From Streptomyces tagetis (lineage in GTDB: Bacteria; Actinomycetota; Actinomycetes; Streptomycetales; Streptomycetaceae): a stretch of DNA of 64,000 nt. A model generated the notes under the pieces. That model worked only from the letters and a program-made list of their open reading frames with translations, ran no database searches and was not told the origin of the DNA. Positions 7,194 through 15,627 of the stretch are shown here, piece by piece. The position numbers were made by a program, and so were the translations under genes. The stretch spans positions 62,001-126,000 of the forward strand of contig NZ_JAGPNL010000007.1 in assembly GCF_018069565.1 (NCBI RefSeq), written 5' to 3'. Position 1 is the stretch's first letter. Every line of letters begins with the position of its first letter.

Positions 7194-10097
7194 ATGAGCG
7201 ATCTGGAAGCGGCACTGAGCGCCGCGGTCCGGGGCGAGGTCGGCTTCGACACCACGTCCCGCGCCCTGACGACCATGGACGCGTCCAACTACCGGCGGGT
7301 GCCGCTCGGCGTGGTCGCGCCCCGCGACGCCGACGACGTGGCCGCCGTACTGGAGGTGTGCCGGACGCGCGGGGTGCCGGTCGTGGCGCGCGGCGGGGGC
7401 ACCTCGATCGCCGGTCAGGCGACCGGCACCGGCGTCGTCCTGGACTTCACCCGGCACATGAACCGGGTGCTCTCCCTCGACCCGGACGCGCGCACCGCCG
7501 TCGTCCAGCCGGGCCTCGTCCTCGACCGGCTCCAGGACGCCGCCGCCCCGCACGGGCTGCGCTTCGGGCCCGACCCCTCCACGCACGGCCGCTGCACCCT
7601 CGGCGGCATGATCGGCAACAACGCCTGCGGCTCGCACTCCGTCGCCTGGGGCACCACCGCGGACAACGTGCGCGAGCTGACCGTCCGCACCGTGCGCGGG
7701 CGCACGCTCCGGCTCGGGCCCGGCTGGGCGGGCGCCCCCGAGGGGCTGCGGGAGCTGGCCGACGGCGAACTGGCCCGGCTGCGCACCGGCTTCCCCGATC
7801 TGCCCCGCCGTATCTCCGGCTACGCCCTGGACGCCCTGCTGCCCGAGCGCGGCGCCGACGTGGCCCGCTCCTTCTGCGGCTCCGAGGGCACCCTCGGCGT
7901 GGTCACCGAGGCCACCGTCCGCCTGGTCGAGGCGCCCCGGGCCGCCGCCCTGGCCGTCCTCGGCTACGCCGACGAGAGCGCCGCGGCCGAGGCGGCGGCC
8001 GGGCTGCTGCCGCTCGGCCCGCTCACCGTGGAGGGCATGGCGGCCGATCTGGTGCCGGCCACCGCCGGACTGCCCCGCGGCGGCGCCTGGCTCTTCGTGG
8101 AGACCGGCGGGGACACGGAGGAAGAGGCCCGCGCGCGGGCGCACGCGGTGGTGCGGGCGGCGGACGTCGTCGACGCGCGGGTGGTGACCGACCCGGCGGC
8201 CCGGCGGGTGCTGTGGCGGATCAGGGAGGACGCCTCCGGCACCGCGACCCGCATGCCGGACGGCACGGAGGCGTGGCCGGGCTGGGAGGACTGCGCGGTG
8301 CCCCCGGCCCGGCTCGGCGACTACCTGCGCGACTTCCGCGCCCTGCTCGCCTCCCACGGGCTGCGCGGCACGCCGTACGGGCACTTCGGCGACGGCTGCA
8401 TCCACGTCCGTATCGACTTCGACCTGCTGACCGGGCCCGGGATCGCCCGCTTCCGCCGCTTCTCCGAGGACCTGGCCGACCTCGTCGTCGCGCACGGCGG
8501 CTCGCTCTCCGGGGAGCACGGCGACGGGCAGGCGCGGGCCGAGCTGCTGCCGCGCATGTACGGCGCCGAAACGGTGGCCCTCTTCGCACGGGCCAAGGCC
8601 GTCTGGGACCCGGACGACCTGCTCAACCCCGGCGTCCTGGTCCGCCCGGCGCCGCTCGACGCCAACCTGCGCTTCGCCGCCCTGCCCCGCCGCCCGGTGG
8701 ACGTCGCCTTCGGCTACCCGGCCGACGGGGGCGACTTCTCCGCCGCGGTCCGGCGCTGCGTCGGCATCGCCAAGTGCCGTACGACCGAGGCGACGGGCGC
8801 GGGCGTGATGTGCCCCTCCTTCCGCGTGACCGGCGAGGAGGAGCACTCCACCCGGGGCCGGGCCCGGCTGCTGCACGAGATGCTCGCCGGTGAGCTGGTG
8901 ACCGACGGCTGGCGCTCCACCGAGGTCCGCGACGCGCTCGACCTCTGCCTGTCCTGCAAGGGGTGCCGGTCCGACTGCCCGGTCGAGGTCGACATGGCCA
9001 CGTACAAGGCGGAGTTCCTGCACCACCACTACGCCGGGCGCCGCCGTCCCGCCGCCCACTACGCCATGGGGTGGCTGCCGGTGTGGCTGCGCTGGGCCTC
9101 CCGCCTGCGCGCCGCCCCGCTCGTCAACGCCCTCGCCCGGGTCGGCCCGGTCGCCGCGGCGGCGAAACGGCTCGGCGGGATCGCCGCCGAACGGGAGGTG
9201 CCGAGGCTCGCCGCGCGTCCGTTCAGCCGCTGGTGGCACGGGCGCCGGCCCGCCCGCCCGGCCGGGGAGGGGGGCGAGCTGGTCGTGCTGTGGCCCGACA
9301 CCTTCACCGAGCACCTGTCGCCGTCCGTCGGGCGGGCCGCCGTACGGGTGCTGGAGGCCGCCGGGCTGCGGGTGGCGCTGCCGCCGACGCGACGGTGGCG
9401 CGGCGCCCTCGGGGACGGCCGCTCCCGGACCCCGGCCGCGCTGCTGCCGGCCCGCCGGGGCCGGGTCTGCTGCGGGCTCACCTACGTCTCCACCGGCCAG
9501 CTCGACCGGGCCCGCGCGGTGCTGCGCCGCACCCTCGGCCTGCTCGCCCCGGTGCTGGAGTCCGGCGCCCCGCTGGTGGTGCTGGAGCCGAGCTGCGCCG
9601 CCGCCCTCCGCACCGACCTGCCCGAGCTGCTCCACGAGGACCCCCGGGCGCGGCGCCTCGCCGGGCAGGTCGTCACCTTCGCGGAGGCGCTGGAGCGGTA
9701 CGCGCCGGGCTGGACGCCGCCCGCCGTGGACCGGCCGGTGGCCGGGCAGACCCACTGCCACCAGCACGCGGTGCTCGGTGACGCGGCCGAGCGGCGGCTG
9801 CGGGAGGCCGCCGGGCTCACCGGCGAGCTGAGCGGCGGCTGCTGCGGGCTCGCGGGCGACTTCGGCTTCGAACGCGGCCACCACGAGGTCTCGGTGGCCT
9901 GCGCGGAGGAACGGCTGCTGCCCTCCGTACGGGAGGCCGGGCCCGGCGCGGTGGTCCTGGCGGACGGCTTCTCCTGCCGTACCCAACTGGAGCAGTTGGC
10001 CGGGGTGCGGGGGCGGCATCTGGCGGAGGTCCTGGCGGACGCACTGGAGGGGAGGCCGGGAGAAGAGGCGGGGGCGGGGGAAGCGGGGGAGCGGTGA
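7194..10097 (+). CDS. FAD- and Fe-S-binding 2-hydroxyacid (D-lactate/glycolate-type) dehydrogenase fusion
   Basis: The ATG at 7194 gives 967 aa. The first half is a GlcD/VAO-type flavoprotein: FAD-binding ARGGGTSIAGQATG and MIGNNACGSHS, and C-terminal cap motif SLSGEHGDGQAR. The second half is GlcF-like: ferredoxin cysteines in CLSCKGCRSDCP with a second cysteine set (KCRTTEATGAGVMCPSFR), then two CCG-type domains (CCGLTYVSTGQ, LEPSCAAAL; THCHQH, GGCCGLAGDFG). Such fusions oxidise D-lactate or a related 2-hydroxyacid and pass electrons to the quinone pool at the inner membrane face. The substrate cannot be fixed from sequence. It stands alone between serC and the EamA gene. Confidence 0.88.
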   Translation: MSDLEAALSAAVRGEVGFDTTSRALTTMDASNYRRVPLGVVAPRDADDVAAVLEVCRTRGVPVVARGGGTSIAGQATGTGVVLDFTRHMNRVLSLDPDARTAVVQPGLVLDRLQDAAAPHGLRFGPDPSTHGRCTLGGMIGNNACGSHSVAWGTTADNVRELTVRTVRGRTLRLGPGWAGAPEGLRELADGELARLRTGFPDLPRRISGYALDALLPERGADVARSFCGSEGTLGVVTEATVRLVEAPRAAALAVLGYADESAAAEAAAGLLPLGPLTVEGMAADLVPATAGLPRGGAWLFVETGGDTEEEARARAHAVVRAADVVDARVVTDPAARRVLWRIREDASGTATRMPDGTEAWPGWEDCAVPPARLGDYLRDFRALLASHGLRGTPYGHFGDGCIHVRIDFDLLTGPGIARFRRFSEDLADLVVAHGGSLSGEHGDGQARAELLPRMYGAETVALFARAKAVWDPDDLLNPGVLVRPAPLDANLRFAALPRRPVDVAFGYPADGGDFSAAVRRCVGIAKCRTTEATGAGVMCPSFRVTGEEEHSTRGRARLLHEMLAGELVTDGWRSTEVRDALDLCLSCKGCRSDCPVEVDMATYKAEFLHHHYAGRRRPAAHYAMGWLPVWLRWASRLRAAPLVNALARVGPVAAAAKRLGGIAAEREVPRLAARPFSRWWHGRRPARPAGEGGELVVLWPDTFTEHLSPSVGRAAVRVLEAAGLRVALPPTRRWRGALGDGRSRTPAALLPARRGRVCCGLTYVSTGQLDRARAVLRRTLGLLAPVLESGAPLVVLEPSCAAALRTDLPELLHEDPRARRLAGQVVTFAEALERYAPGWTPPAVDRPVAGQTHCHQHAVLGDAAERRLREAAGLTGELSGGCCGLAGDFGFERGHHEVSVACAEERLLPSVREAGPGAVVLADGFSCRTQLEQLAGVRGRHLAEVLADALEGRPGEEAGAGEAGER

Positions 10098-10212
10098 CAG
10101 GGGTGGCGGCGGCTCCTGGTCCCGGGGCGGGCGCGGCCCGGCGCGGTGGATGTCGATTGACAGCGGAACCCCGGGCCAGGACAGTTGCGTCACGGGGCCA
10201 TACACCTGACCC

Positions 10213-10230
10213 GGTCCATTACCCTGGACC
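10213..10230. promoter_or_regulatory. Palindrome upstream of the EamA exporter gene
   Basis: GGTCCA-TTACCC-TGGACC is a perfect 6-bp inverted repeat with a 6-bp spacer, flanked by CC and GG on the outside. It lies 83 bp before the chosen GTG start and 50 bp after a TTGACA hexamer (10157-10162). GGTCCA-type palindromes are typical of GntR/MocR-like regulators that often control EamA transporters; assignment is inference. Confidence 0.45.
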
Positions 10231-10312
10231 AGGCCGTGCAGTGAGCTGAACCATGATCGGCTCCCCGGCCCCCCGCTCCCCGTCCGCCCCGCCCGCCCTT
10301 CCGGAAGGTCCC

Positions 10313-11287
10313 GTGAGTACGCCCAGCACCACCCCCGGCACCCCGGCTCCGGCCGCCCCCGCGACGAGCGCGCCGGCCGCGCGGCCCACCGGCCGGGGTC
10401 CCGCCCCGGGCGGGCTGGCGGCCCTCGGCCCCGTGGGCCTGGTCCTGGCCGGCGGGATCTCGGTGCAGTTCGGCGGCGCGCTCGCGGTGACCCTGATGCC
10501 CCGGGCCGGCGCGCTCGGCATCGTCACCCTGCGGCTGGCCGTCGCGGCCGTCGTGCTCCTGCTGGTCTGCCGCCCCAAGCTGCGCGGCCACTCCCGCGCC
10601 GACTGGGGCACGGTGATCGTCTTCGGCATCACCATGGCCGGCATGAATGGCCTCTTCTACCAGTCCGTCGCCCGCATCCCGCTGGGCCCCGCGGTCACCC
10701 TGGAGGTGCTGGGCCCCCTCGCCCTCTCCGTCCTCACCTCCCGGCGGGCGGTCAACCTGCTCTGGGCCGCGCTCGCGCTGGGCGGCGTGTTCCTGCTGGG
10801 CGGCGGCGGCTTCGACAGCCTCGACCCGGTCGGCGCGGCCTTCGCGCTGGCGGCGGGCGCGATGTGGGCCGGGTACATCGTCTTCAGCGCCCGCACCGGA
10901 CGCCGCTTCCCGCAGGCCGACGGGCTCGCCCTCGCCATGGCCGTCGGGGCGGTGCTCTTCCTGCCGCTGGGCATCGTGGAGTCGGGGAGCAAGCTGATCG
11001 AGCCGACGACCCTCGTCCTCGGCGGCGCGGTGGCGCTGCTCTCCTCCGTCCTGCCCTACACCCTCGAACTGCTCGCCCTGCGCCGGCTGCCCGCGCCCAC
11101 CTTCGCCATCCTGATGAGCCTGGAGCCCGCCCTCGCCGCGACGGCCGGCTTCCTCATCCTGGACCAGACCCTCTCCGCCACCCAGGCCGCCGCCATCGCC
11201 CTGGTCATCGCCGCGAGCATGGGCGCCGTCCGTACCCAGATCGGCCGCGCCAAGCGCGAGCCCCAGCCACTCCCAATCGAGCCCTGA
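10313..11287 (+). CDS. EamA/DMT-family exporter (RhtA-like)
   Basis: I chose the GTG at 10313 because GGAAGG lies 7 nt upstream; an ATG at 10253 is in frame but has no ribosome site. The 324-aa product has a Pro/Ala-rich cytoplasmic N-terminus of about 35 residues followed by ten predicted membrane segments in two EamA repeats (around LMPRAGALGIVTLRLAVAAVVLLL and AAFALAAGAMWAGYIVFSA, LMSLEPALAATAGFLIL). RhtA-like members export amino acids such as threonine or homoserine; the substrate here is unknown. A palindromic operator candidate sits just upstream. Confidence 0.85.
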   Translation: MSTPSTTPGTPAPAAPATSAPAARPTGRGPAPGGLAALGPVGLVLAGGISVQFGGALAVTLMPRAGALGIVTLRLAVAAVVLLLVCRPKLRGHSRADWGTVIVFGITMAGMNGLFYQSVARIPLGPAVTLEVLGPLALSVLTSRRAVNLLWAALALGGVFLLGGGGFDSLDPVGAAFALAAGAMWAGYIVFSARTGRRFPQADGLALAMAVGAVLFLPLGIVESGSKLIEPTTLVLGGAVALLSSVLPYTLELLALRRLPAPTFAILMSLEPALAATAGFLILDQTLSATQAAAIALVIAASMGAVRTQIGRAKREPQPLPIEP

Positions 11288-11394
11288 GCACGACGACGCC
11301 GGTCCGTCCGACGCCGTGAGGGACCGGGCCCGGCCCACCGCGTGGCCTCCGCCCCGCCGGCGACAATCCGGGCCGGAGGCCCCCGGTATCAATT

Positions 11395-11419
11395 CATGCA
11401 AGCACGCTTGATTGTTTCC
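11395..11419. promoter_or_regulatory. Putative TetR-type operator, copy 1 (acyl-CoA carboxylase operon)
   Basis: The 25-bp site begins CATGCAAGCACGCTTG and ends ATTGTTTCC. It contains the perfect inverted repeat CAAGC-AC-GCTTG and matches a second site at 19887-19911 at 21 of 25 positions. It lies 54 bp upstream of the first gene of the operon. The TetR gene at 20922 is the natural candidate binder. Confidence 0.65.
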
Positions 11420-11472
11420 TGACCCCCTGCCATGCTCCTCGCACGCCGCGCCGTGTTCGAGGGGAGCGTCCC

Positions 11473-12276
11473 GTGGCCGATCCGACGTCTGTCTTCGACG
11501 ACCTGGACGAGGAGAGCGGGGAGGCCGACGCGCTGGTCGCGTCGCTGGGTCCGGAGGGGTGGGCCCTCGCCACGCCCGCGCCGGGCTGGACCGTCGCCCA
11601 CCAGATCGCGCACCTGGCCTGGACCGACCGGTCCGCCCTGGTGGCCGTCACCGACGAGGCGGCCTTCCGGACGCTGGTCGACAAGGCCCTCGCAGCCCCG
11701 GGGAGCTTCGTCGACGAGGGCGCCGCGGAGGGCGCCGCGCTGCCGCCCGCCGAACTGCTCGCCGGGTGGCGCGAGGGGCGCGTGGCACTGGCGCGGGCGT
11801 TGCGCGAGGTGCCGCCGGGCACGCGTGTCCCCTGGTACGGGCCGCCGATGGCCGCCCCGACCATGGCCACCGCCCGGCTCATGGAGACCTGGGCGCACGG
11901 CCTGGACATCGCGGACGCCCTCGGTGTCGTACGCCCGCCCACCGGACGGCTGCGGCACGTGGCCCGCCTCGGCGTCCGCACCCGCGACCACGCCTTCGCG
12001 GCGCACGGACTCACCCCGCCCGCCGAGCCGTTCCGCGTCGAACTCACCGCCCCCGACGGCGAGTCGTGGGTCCACGGCCCCGAGGACGCCGCCCAGCGCG
12101 TCACCGGGCCCGCGCTGGACTTCTGCCTGCTGACCACCCAGCGCGCCCACCGCGCCGACCTCGCCCTCACCGCCACCGGCCCGGACGCCGACCGCTGGCT
12201 GGACCTGGCGCAGGCATTCGCCGGACCGCCCGGCGCCGGCCGCCCGCCCCGGGGGACCACGGGGGAGCAGCGGTGA
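11473..12276 (+). CDS. TIGR03084/MDMPI-type metal-binding protein
   Basis: GTG start with GAGGGGAG upstream; 267 aa. The N-terminal half is a mycothiol-dependent maleylpyruvate isomerase/DinB-like four-helix domain (GWTVAHQIAHLAWTD, LMETWAHGLDIADALG, RTRDHAFAAHG): the conserved His residues in these helices usually bind a metal. The C-terminal half (FRVELTAPDGESWVHGPEDAAQRVTGPALDFCLL) is the typical partner. Family members regularly sit first in actinobacterial acyl-CoA carboxylase clusters, but their reaction is not established. The stop overlaps the AtuA-type gene by GTGA. Confidence 0.82.
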   Translation: MADPTSVFDDLDEESGEADALVASLGPEGWALATPAPGWTVAHQIAHLAWTDRSALVAVTDEAAFRTLVDKALAAPGSFVDEGAAEGAALPPAELLAGWREGRVALARALREVPPGTRVPWYGPPMAAPTMATARLMETWAHGLDIADALGVVRPPTGRLRHVARLGVRTRDHAFAAHGLTPPAEPFRVELTAPDGESWVHGPEDAAQRVTGPALDFCLLTTQRAHRADLALTATGPDADRWLDLAQAFAGPPGAGRPPRGTTGEQR

Positions 12277-14024
12277 CCGCCGCCGCCCCGCAGGGACCCG
12301 CCCGGAGGGAACCCACCCCGCTGGGCCCCGCCCTGCAGGGCCCCGCCCCCCTGCGCATCGGCAACGCCTCCGGCTTCTACGGCGACCGCTTCGCCGCGAT
12401 GCGCGAGATGCTCACCGGCGGCCCCCTGGACGTGCTCACCGGCGACTACCTCGCCGAGCTGACCATGCTCATCCTCGGCCGCGACCGGCTCAGGCACCCG
12501 GACGCCGGGTACGCCCGCACCTTCCTGCGCCAACTGGAGGAGTGCCTCGGCCTCGCCCACGAGCGCGGGGTGCGGATCGTCACCAACGCCGGCGGGCTCA
12601 ACCCGGCCGGACTCGCCGGTGCCGTACGGGAGCTGGCCGGGCGGCTCGGCGTCCCGGTCCGTGTCGCCCACGTCGAGGGCGACGACCTCACCGCCGCCCA
12701 CCCCGGCAGCCTCGCCGCCCACGCCTACCTCGGCGGCTTCGGCATCGCCGCCTGCCTGCGCGCGGGCGCCGACGTCGTGGTCACCGGGCGGGTCACCGAC
12801 GCCGCCCTGGTCACCGGGCCCGCCGCCGCCCACTTCGGCTGGAGCGCGCACGACCACGACCGGCTCGCCGGCGCGGTCGTCGCCGGACACGTACTGGAGT
12901 GCGGCACCCAGGCGACCGGCGGCAACCACCCCTTCTTCGAGGAACGCCCCGGCGCCCTGCGCCGCCCCGGCTTCCCGCTCGCCGAGGTGCACGCCGACGG
13001 CACCTCGGTCATCACCAAGCACGAGGGCACCGGCGGCTACGTCGACATCGGCACCGTCACCGCCCAACTGCTGTACGAGACGGCCGGCGCCCGGTACGCC
13101 GGGCCCGACGTCACCGCCCGGCTCGACACCGTCCGCCTCACCCGGGACGGCCCCGACCGGGTGCGGATCGACGGCGTACGCGGCGAGGCCCCGCCGCCCA
13201 CCCTCAAGGTCGGCCGCAACCGGCTCGGCGGCTTCCGGGGCGAGGTCGTCTTCGTCCTCACCGGCCTCGCCATCGAGGCCAAGGCCGCCCTGGTCCGCGA
13301 ACAGATGACCGACGCGCTCGCCGGATCGCCGCCCGCCGAGGTCCGCTGGGAACTGGTCCGCACCGACCGCCCCGACGCCCCCACCGAGGAGACGGCCGGC
13401 GCCCTGCTGCGCCTCGTGGTCCGCGACGCCGACCAGGACGTCGTCGGCCGGGCGCTGACCGGCGCCGCGGTCGAACTCGCCCTCGCCAGCTACCCCGGCT
13501 TCCACGTCACCGCGCCGCCCGGCAGGGCCGCGCCCTACGGCGTCTTCGAGGCCGCGTACGTCCCGCAGGACGCCGTGGCGCACACCGCCGTCCTGCCCGA
13601 CGGGAGCCGCGTGCGCGTGCCCCCGGCCCCCGTCACCGCCGTACCCGGGCCGCTTCCCGAGCCGGAGCCGCCCGCGCCGCTGCCCGCCGGGCCGGTGCGG
13701 CGGGCCCCGCTCGGCCGGATCGCCGGGGCGCGCAGCGGCGACAAGGGCGGCGACGCCAACGTCGGCGTCTGGGCCCGCACCGAGGACGCCTGGCGGTGGC
13801 TGGCGCACGAACTGACCGCCGACCGGTTCCGCGACCTGATACCCGAGGCCCGCGACCTGCCTGTCACCCGGCACGCCCTGCCCCAACTGCGCGCCCTGAA
13901 CTTCGTCGTCGAGGGGCTGCTCGGCGAGGGCGCCGCCGCGCGGGCCCGCTTCGACCCGCAGGCCAAGGCGCTCGGCGAATGGCTCCGCTCCCGCCACCTC
14001 GACATCCCGGAGGTCCTGCTGTGA
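12273..14024 (+). CDS. AtuA-family (DUF1446) protein, acyclic terpene utilisation type
   Basis: The GTG at 12273 overlaps the preceding stop and gives 583 aa. After a variable N-terminus of about 25 residues, the protein follows the DUF1446 pattern: IGNASGFYGDR, DVLTGDYLAELTM, VTNAGGLNPAG, VVTGRVTDAALVTGP, CGTQATGGNHPFF, ITKHEGTGGYVD, and a C-terminal GARSGDKGGDANVGVW. AtuA is required for geranyl-CoA/citronellol-type degradation in Pseudomonas, but its chemistry is unknown. Coupling by GTGA overlap to the carboxyltransferase gene implies a shared branched acyl-CoA pathway. Confidence 0.85.
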   Translation: MTAAAPQGPARREPTPLGPALQGPAPLRIGNASGFYGDRFAAMREMLTGGPLDVLTGDYLAELTMLILGRDRLRHPDAGYARTFLRQLEECLGLAHERGVRIVTNAGGLNPAGLAGAVRELAGRLGVPVRVAHVEGDDLTAAHPGSLAAHAYLGGFGIAACLRAGADVVVTGRVTDAALVTGPAAAHFGWSAHDHDRLAGAVVAGHVLECGTQATGGNHPFFEERPGALRRPGFPLAEVHADGTSVITKHEGTGGYVDIGTVTAQLLYETAGARYAGPDVTARLDTVRLTRDGPDRVRIDGVRGEAPPPTLKVGRNRLGGFRGEVVFVLTGLAIEAKAALVREQMTDALAGSPPAEVRWELVRTDRPDAPTEETAGALLRLVVRDADQDVVGRALTGAAVELALASYPGFHVTAPPGRAAPYGVFEAAYVPQDAVAHTAVLPDGSRVRVPPAPVTAVPGPLPEPEPPAPLPAGPVRRAPLGRIAGARSGDKGGDANVGVWARTEDAWRWLAHELTADRFRDLIPEARDLPVTRHALPQLRALNFVVEGLLGEGAAARARFDPQAKALGEWLRSRHLDIPEVLL

Positions 14025-15619
14025 CGGTCCTGTCCTCCGCCCTGGACCCGGCCGGCCCGGAGTACCGCGCCCACCGGGAGGCCATGCTCGCCCGCCTCGC
14101 CGACCTGGACGCCGAGCACGCCAAGGCCCTCGCCGGCGGCGGCGAGAAGTACGCCGCCCGGCACCGCGGGCGCGGCAAGCTCCTCGCCCGCGAACGCGTC
14201 GAACTGCTCCTCGACCCCGACGCGCCCTTCCTGGAGCTGTCGCCGCTGGCCGGCTGGGGCAGCGAGTACACCGTCGGCGCCTCCCTCGTCACCGGCATCG
14301 GCGTCGTCGCGGGCGTGGAGTGCCTGATCACCGCCAACGACCCGACCGTGCGCGGCGGCGCCACCAACCCGTGGGGCCTGAAGAAGGCGCTGCGCGCCCA
14401 CGACATCGCCTTCGCCAACCGGCTGCCCTGCGTCAGCCTGGTCGAGTCCGGCGGCGCCGACCTGCCCTCCCAGAAGGAGATCTTCATCCCCGGCGGGGCG
14501 GTCTTCCGCGACCTGACCCGGCTGTCGGCGGCCGGCATCCCCACCGTCGCCGTCGTCTTCGGCAACTCCACGGCCGGCGGCGCGTACGTACCCGGCATGT
14601 CCGACCACGTGATCATGGTCAAGGAGCGGGCGAAGGTCTTCCTCGGCGGACCGCCGCTGGTGCGGATGGCGACCGGCGAGGAGAGCGACGACGAGTCGCT
14701 GGGCGGCGCCGCGATGCACGCGCGCGTGTCGGGCCTCGCCGACCACTTCGCCGTCGACGAACTCGACGCGCTGCGCCAGGCCCGGCGGATCGTCGCCCGC
14801 CTCAACCACCGCAAGGCGTACCCCGATCCGGGCCCCGCCGAGGAGCCGAGGCACGATCCGGAGGAGCTGCTCGGGATCGTCCCCGAGGACCTGCGGACCC
14901 CCTTCGACCCGCGCGAGGTCATCGCCCGGATCGTCGACGCCTCCGACTTCGACGAGTTCAAGCCGCTGTACGGGAGCAGCCTGACGACCGGGTGGGCGAG
15001 CCTGCACGGCTATCCGGTGGGCATCCTCGCCAACGCCCGGGGGGTGCTGTTCAGCGAGGAGTCGCAGAAGGCCGCCCAGTTCATCCAGCTCGCCAACCAG
15101 CGCGACATCCCGCTCCTCTTCCTCCACAACACCACCGGCTACATGGTGGGCAGGGAGTACGAGCGGGGCGGCATCGTCAAACACGGCGCCATGATGATCA
15201 ACGCGGTGAGCAACTCCCGGGTCCCGCACCTCTCCGTGCTCCTCGGCGCCTCCTACGGCGCCGGCCACTACGGCATGTGCGGCCGGGCCTACGACCCCCG
15301 CTTCCTCTTCGCCTGGCCCAGCGCCAAGTCCGCCGTGATGGGCCCGCGGCAGCTCGCCGGGGTGCTCTCCCTCGTCGCCCGCCAGTCGGCCGCCGCGAAG
15401 GGCCGCCCGTACGACGAGGACGCGGACGCGGCGCTGCGCGCCATGGTGGAGCGGCAGATCGAGTCCGAGTCGCTGCCGATGTTCCTGTCCGGGCGGCTCC
15501 ACGACGACGGCGTCATCGACCCGCGCGACACCCGTACCGTCCTCGGCCTGTGCCTGTCGGCCGTGCACACCGCCCCCTACGAGGGCGTGCGCGGCGGCTT
15601 CGGCGTCTTCCGGATGTGA
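14021..15619 (+). CDS. Acyl-CoA carboxylase, carboxyltransferase (beta) subunit
   Basis: The GTG at 14021 overlaps the AtuA stop; 532 aa, the usual size for methylcrotonyl/geranyl-CoA-type beta subunits. It contains the crotonase-like N-terminal half (GRGKLLARERVELLLDP, VESGGADLPSQ, FGNSTAGGAYVPGMSD) and C-terminal half (NARGVLFSEESQKAAQFIQL, FLHNTTGYMVGREYE, SYGAGHYGMCGRAYDPRFLF). It transfers the carboxyl group from biotin to the acyl-CoA. The resemblance is closest to LiuB/AtuC types, which act on branched 3-methyl-enoyl-CoAs; the exact substrate is inferred. Confidence 0.92.
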   Translation: MTVLSSALDPAGPEYRAHREAMLARLADLDAEHAKALAGGGEKYAARHRGRGKLLARERVELLLDPDAPFLELSPLAGWGSEYTVGASLVTGIGVVAGVECLITANDPTVRGGATNPWGLKKALRAHDIAFANRLPCVSLVESGGADLPSQKEIFIPGGAVFRDLTRLSAAGIPTVAVVFGNSTAGGAYVPGMSDHVIMVKERAKVFLGGPPLVRMATGEESDDESLGGAAMHARVSGLADHFAVDELDALRQARRIVARLNHRKAYPDPGPAEEPRHDPEELLGIVPEDLRTPFDPREVIARIVDASDFDEFKPLYGSSLTTGWASLHGYPVGILANARGVLFSEESQKAAQFIQLANQRDIPLLFLHNTTGYMVGREYERGGIVKHGAMMINAVSNSRVPHLSVLLGASYGAGHYGMCGRAYDPRFLFAWPSAKSAVMGPRQLAGVLSLVARQSAAAKGRPYDEDADAALRAMVERQIESESLPMFLSGRLHDDGVIDPRDTRTVLGLCLSAVHTAPYEGVRGGFGVFRM

Positions 15620-15627
15620 GGGGCCCC

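Noticed and set aside
7065..10205. A 1046-codon open frame on the minus strand opposite the FAD/Fe-S dehydrogenase
   Set aside because: It is a high-GC mirror of a clearly recognised protein, rich in Arg/Gly/Ala/Pro low-complexity, with no domain.
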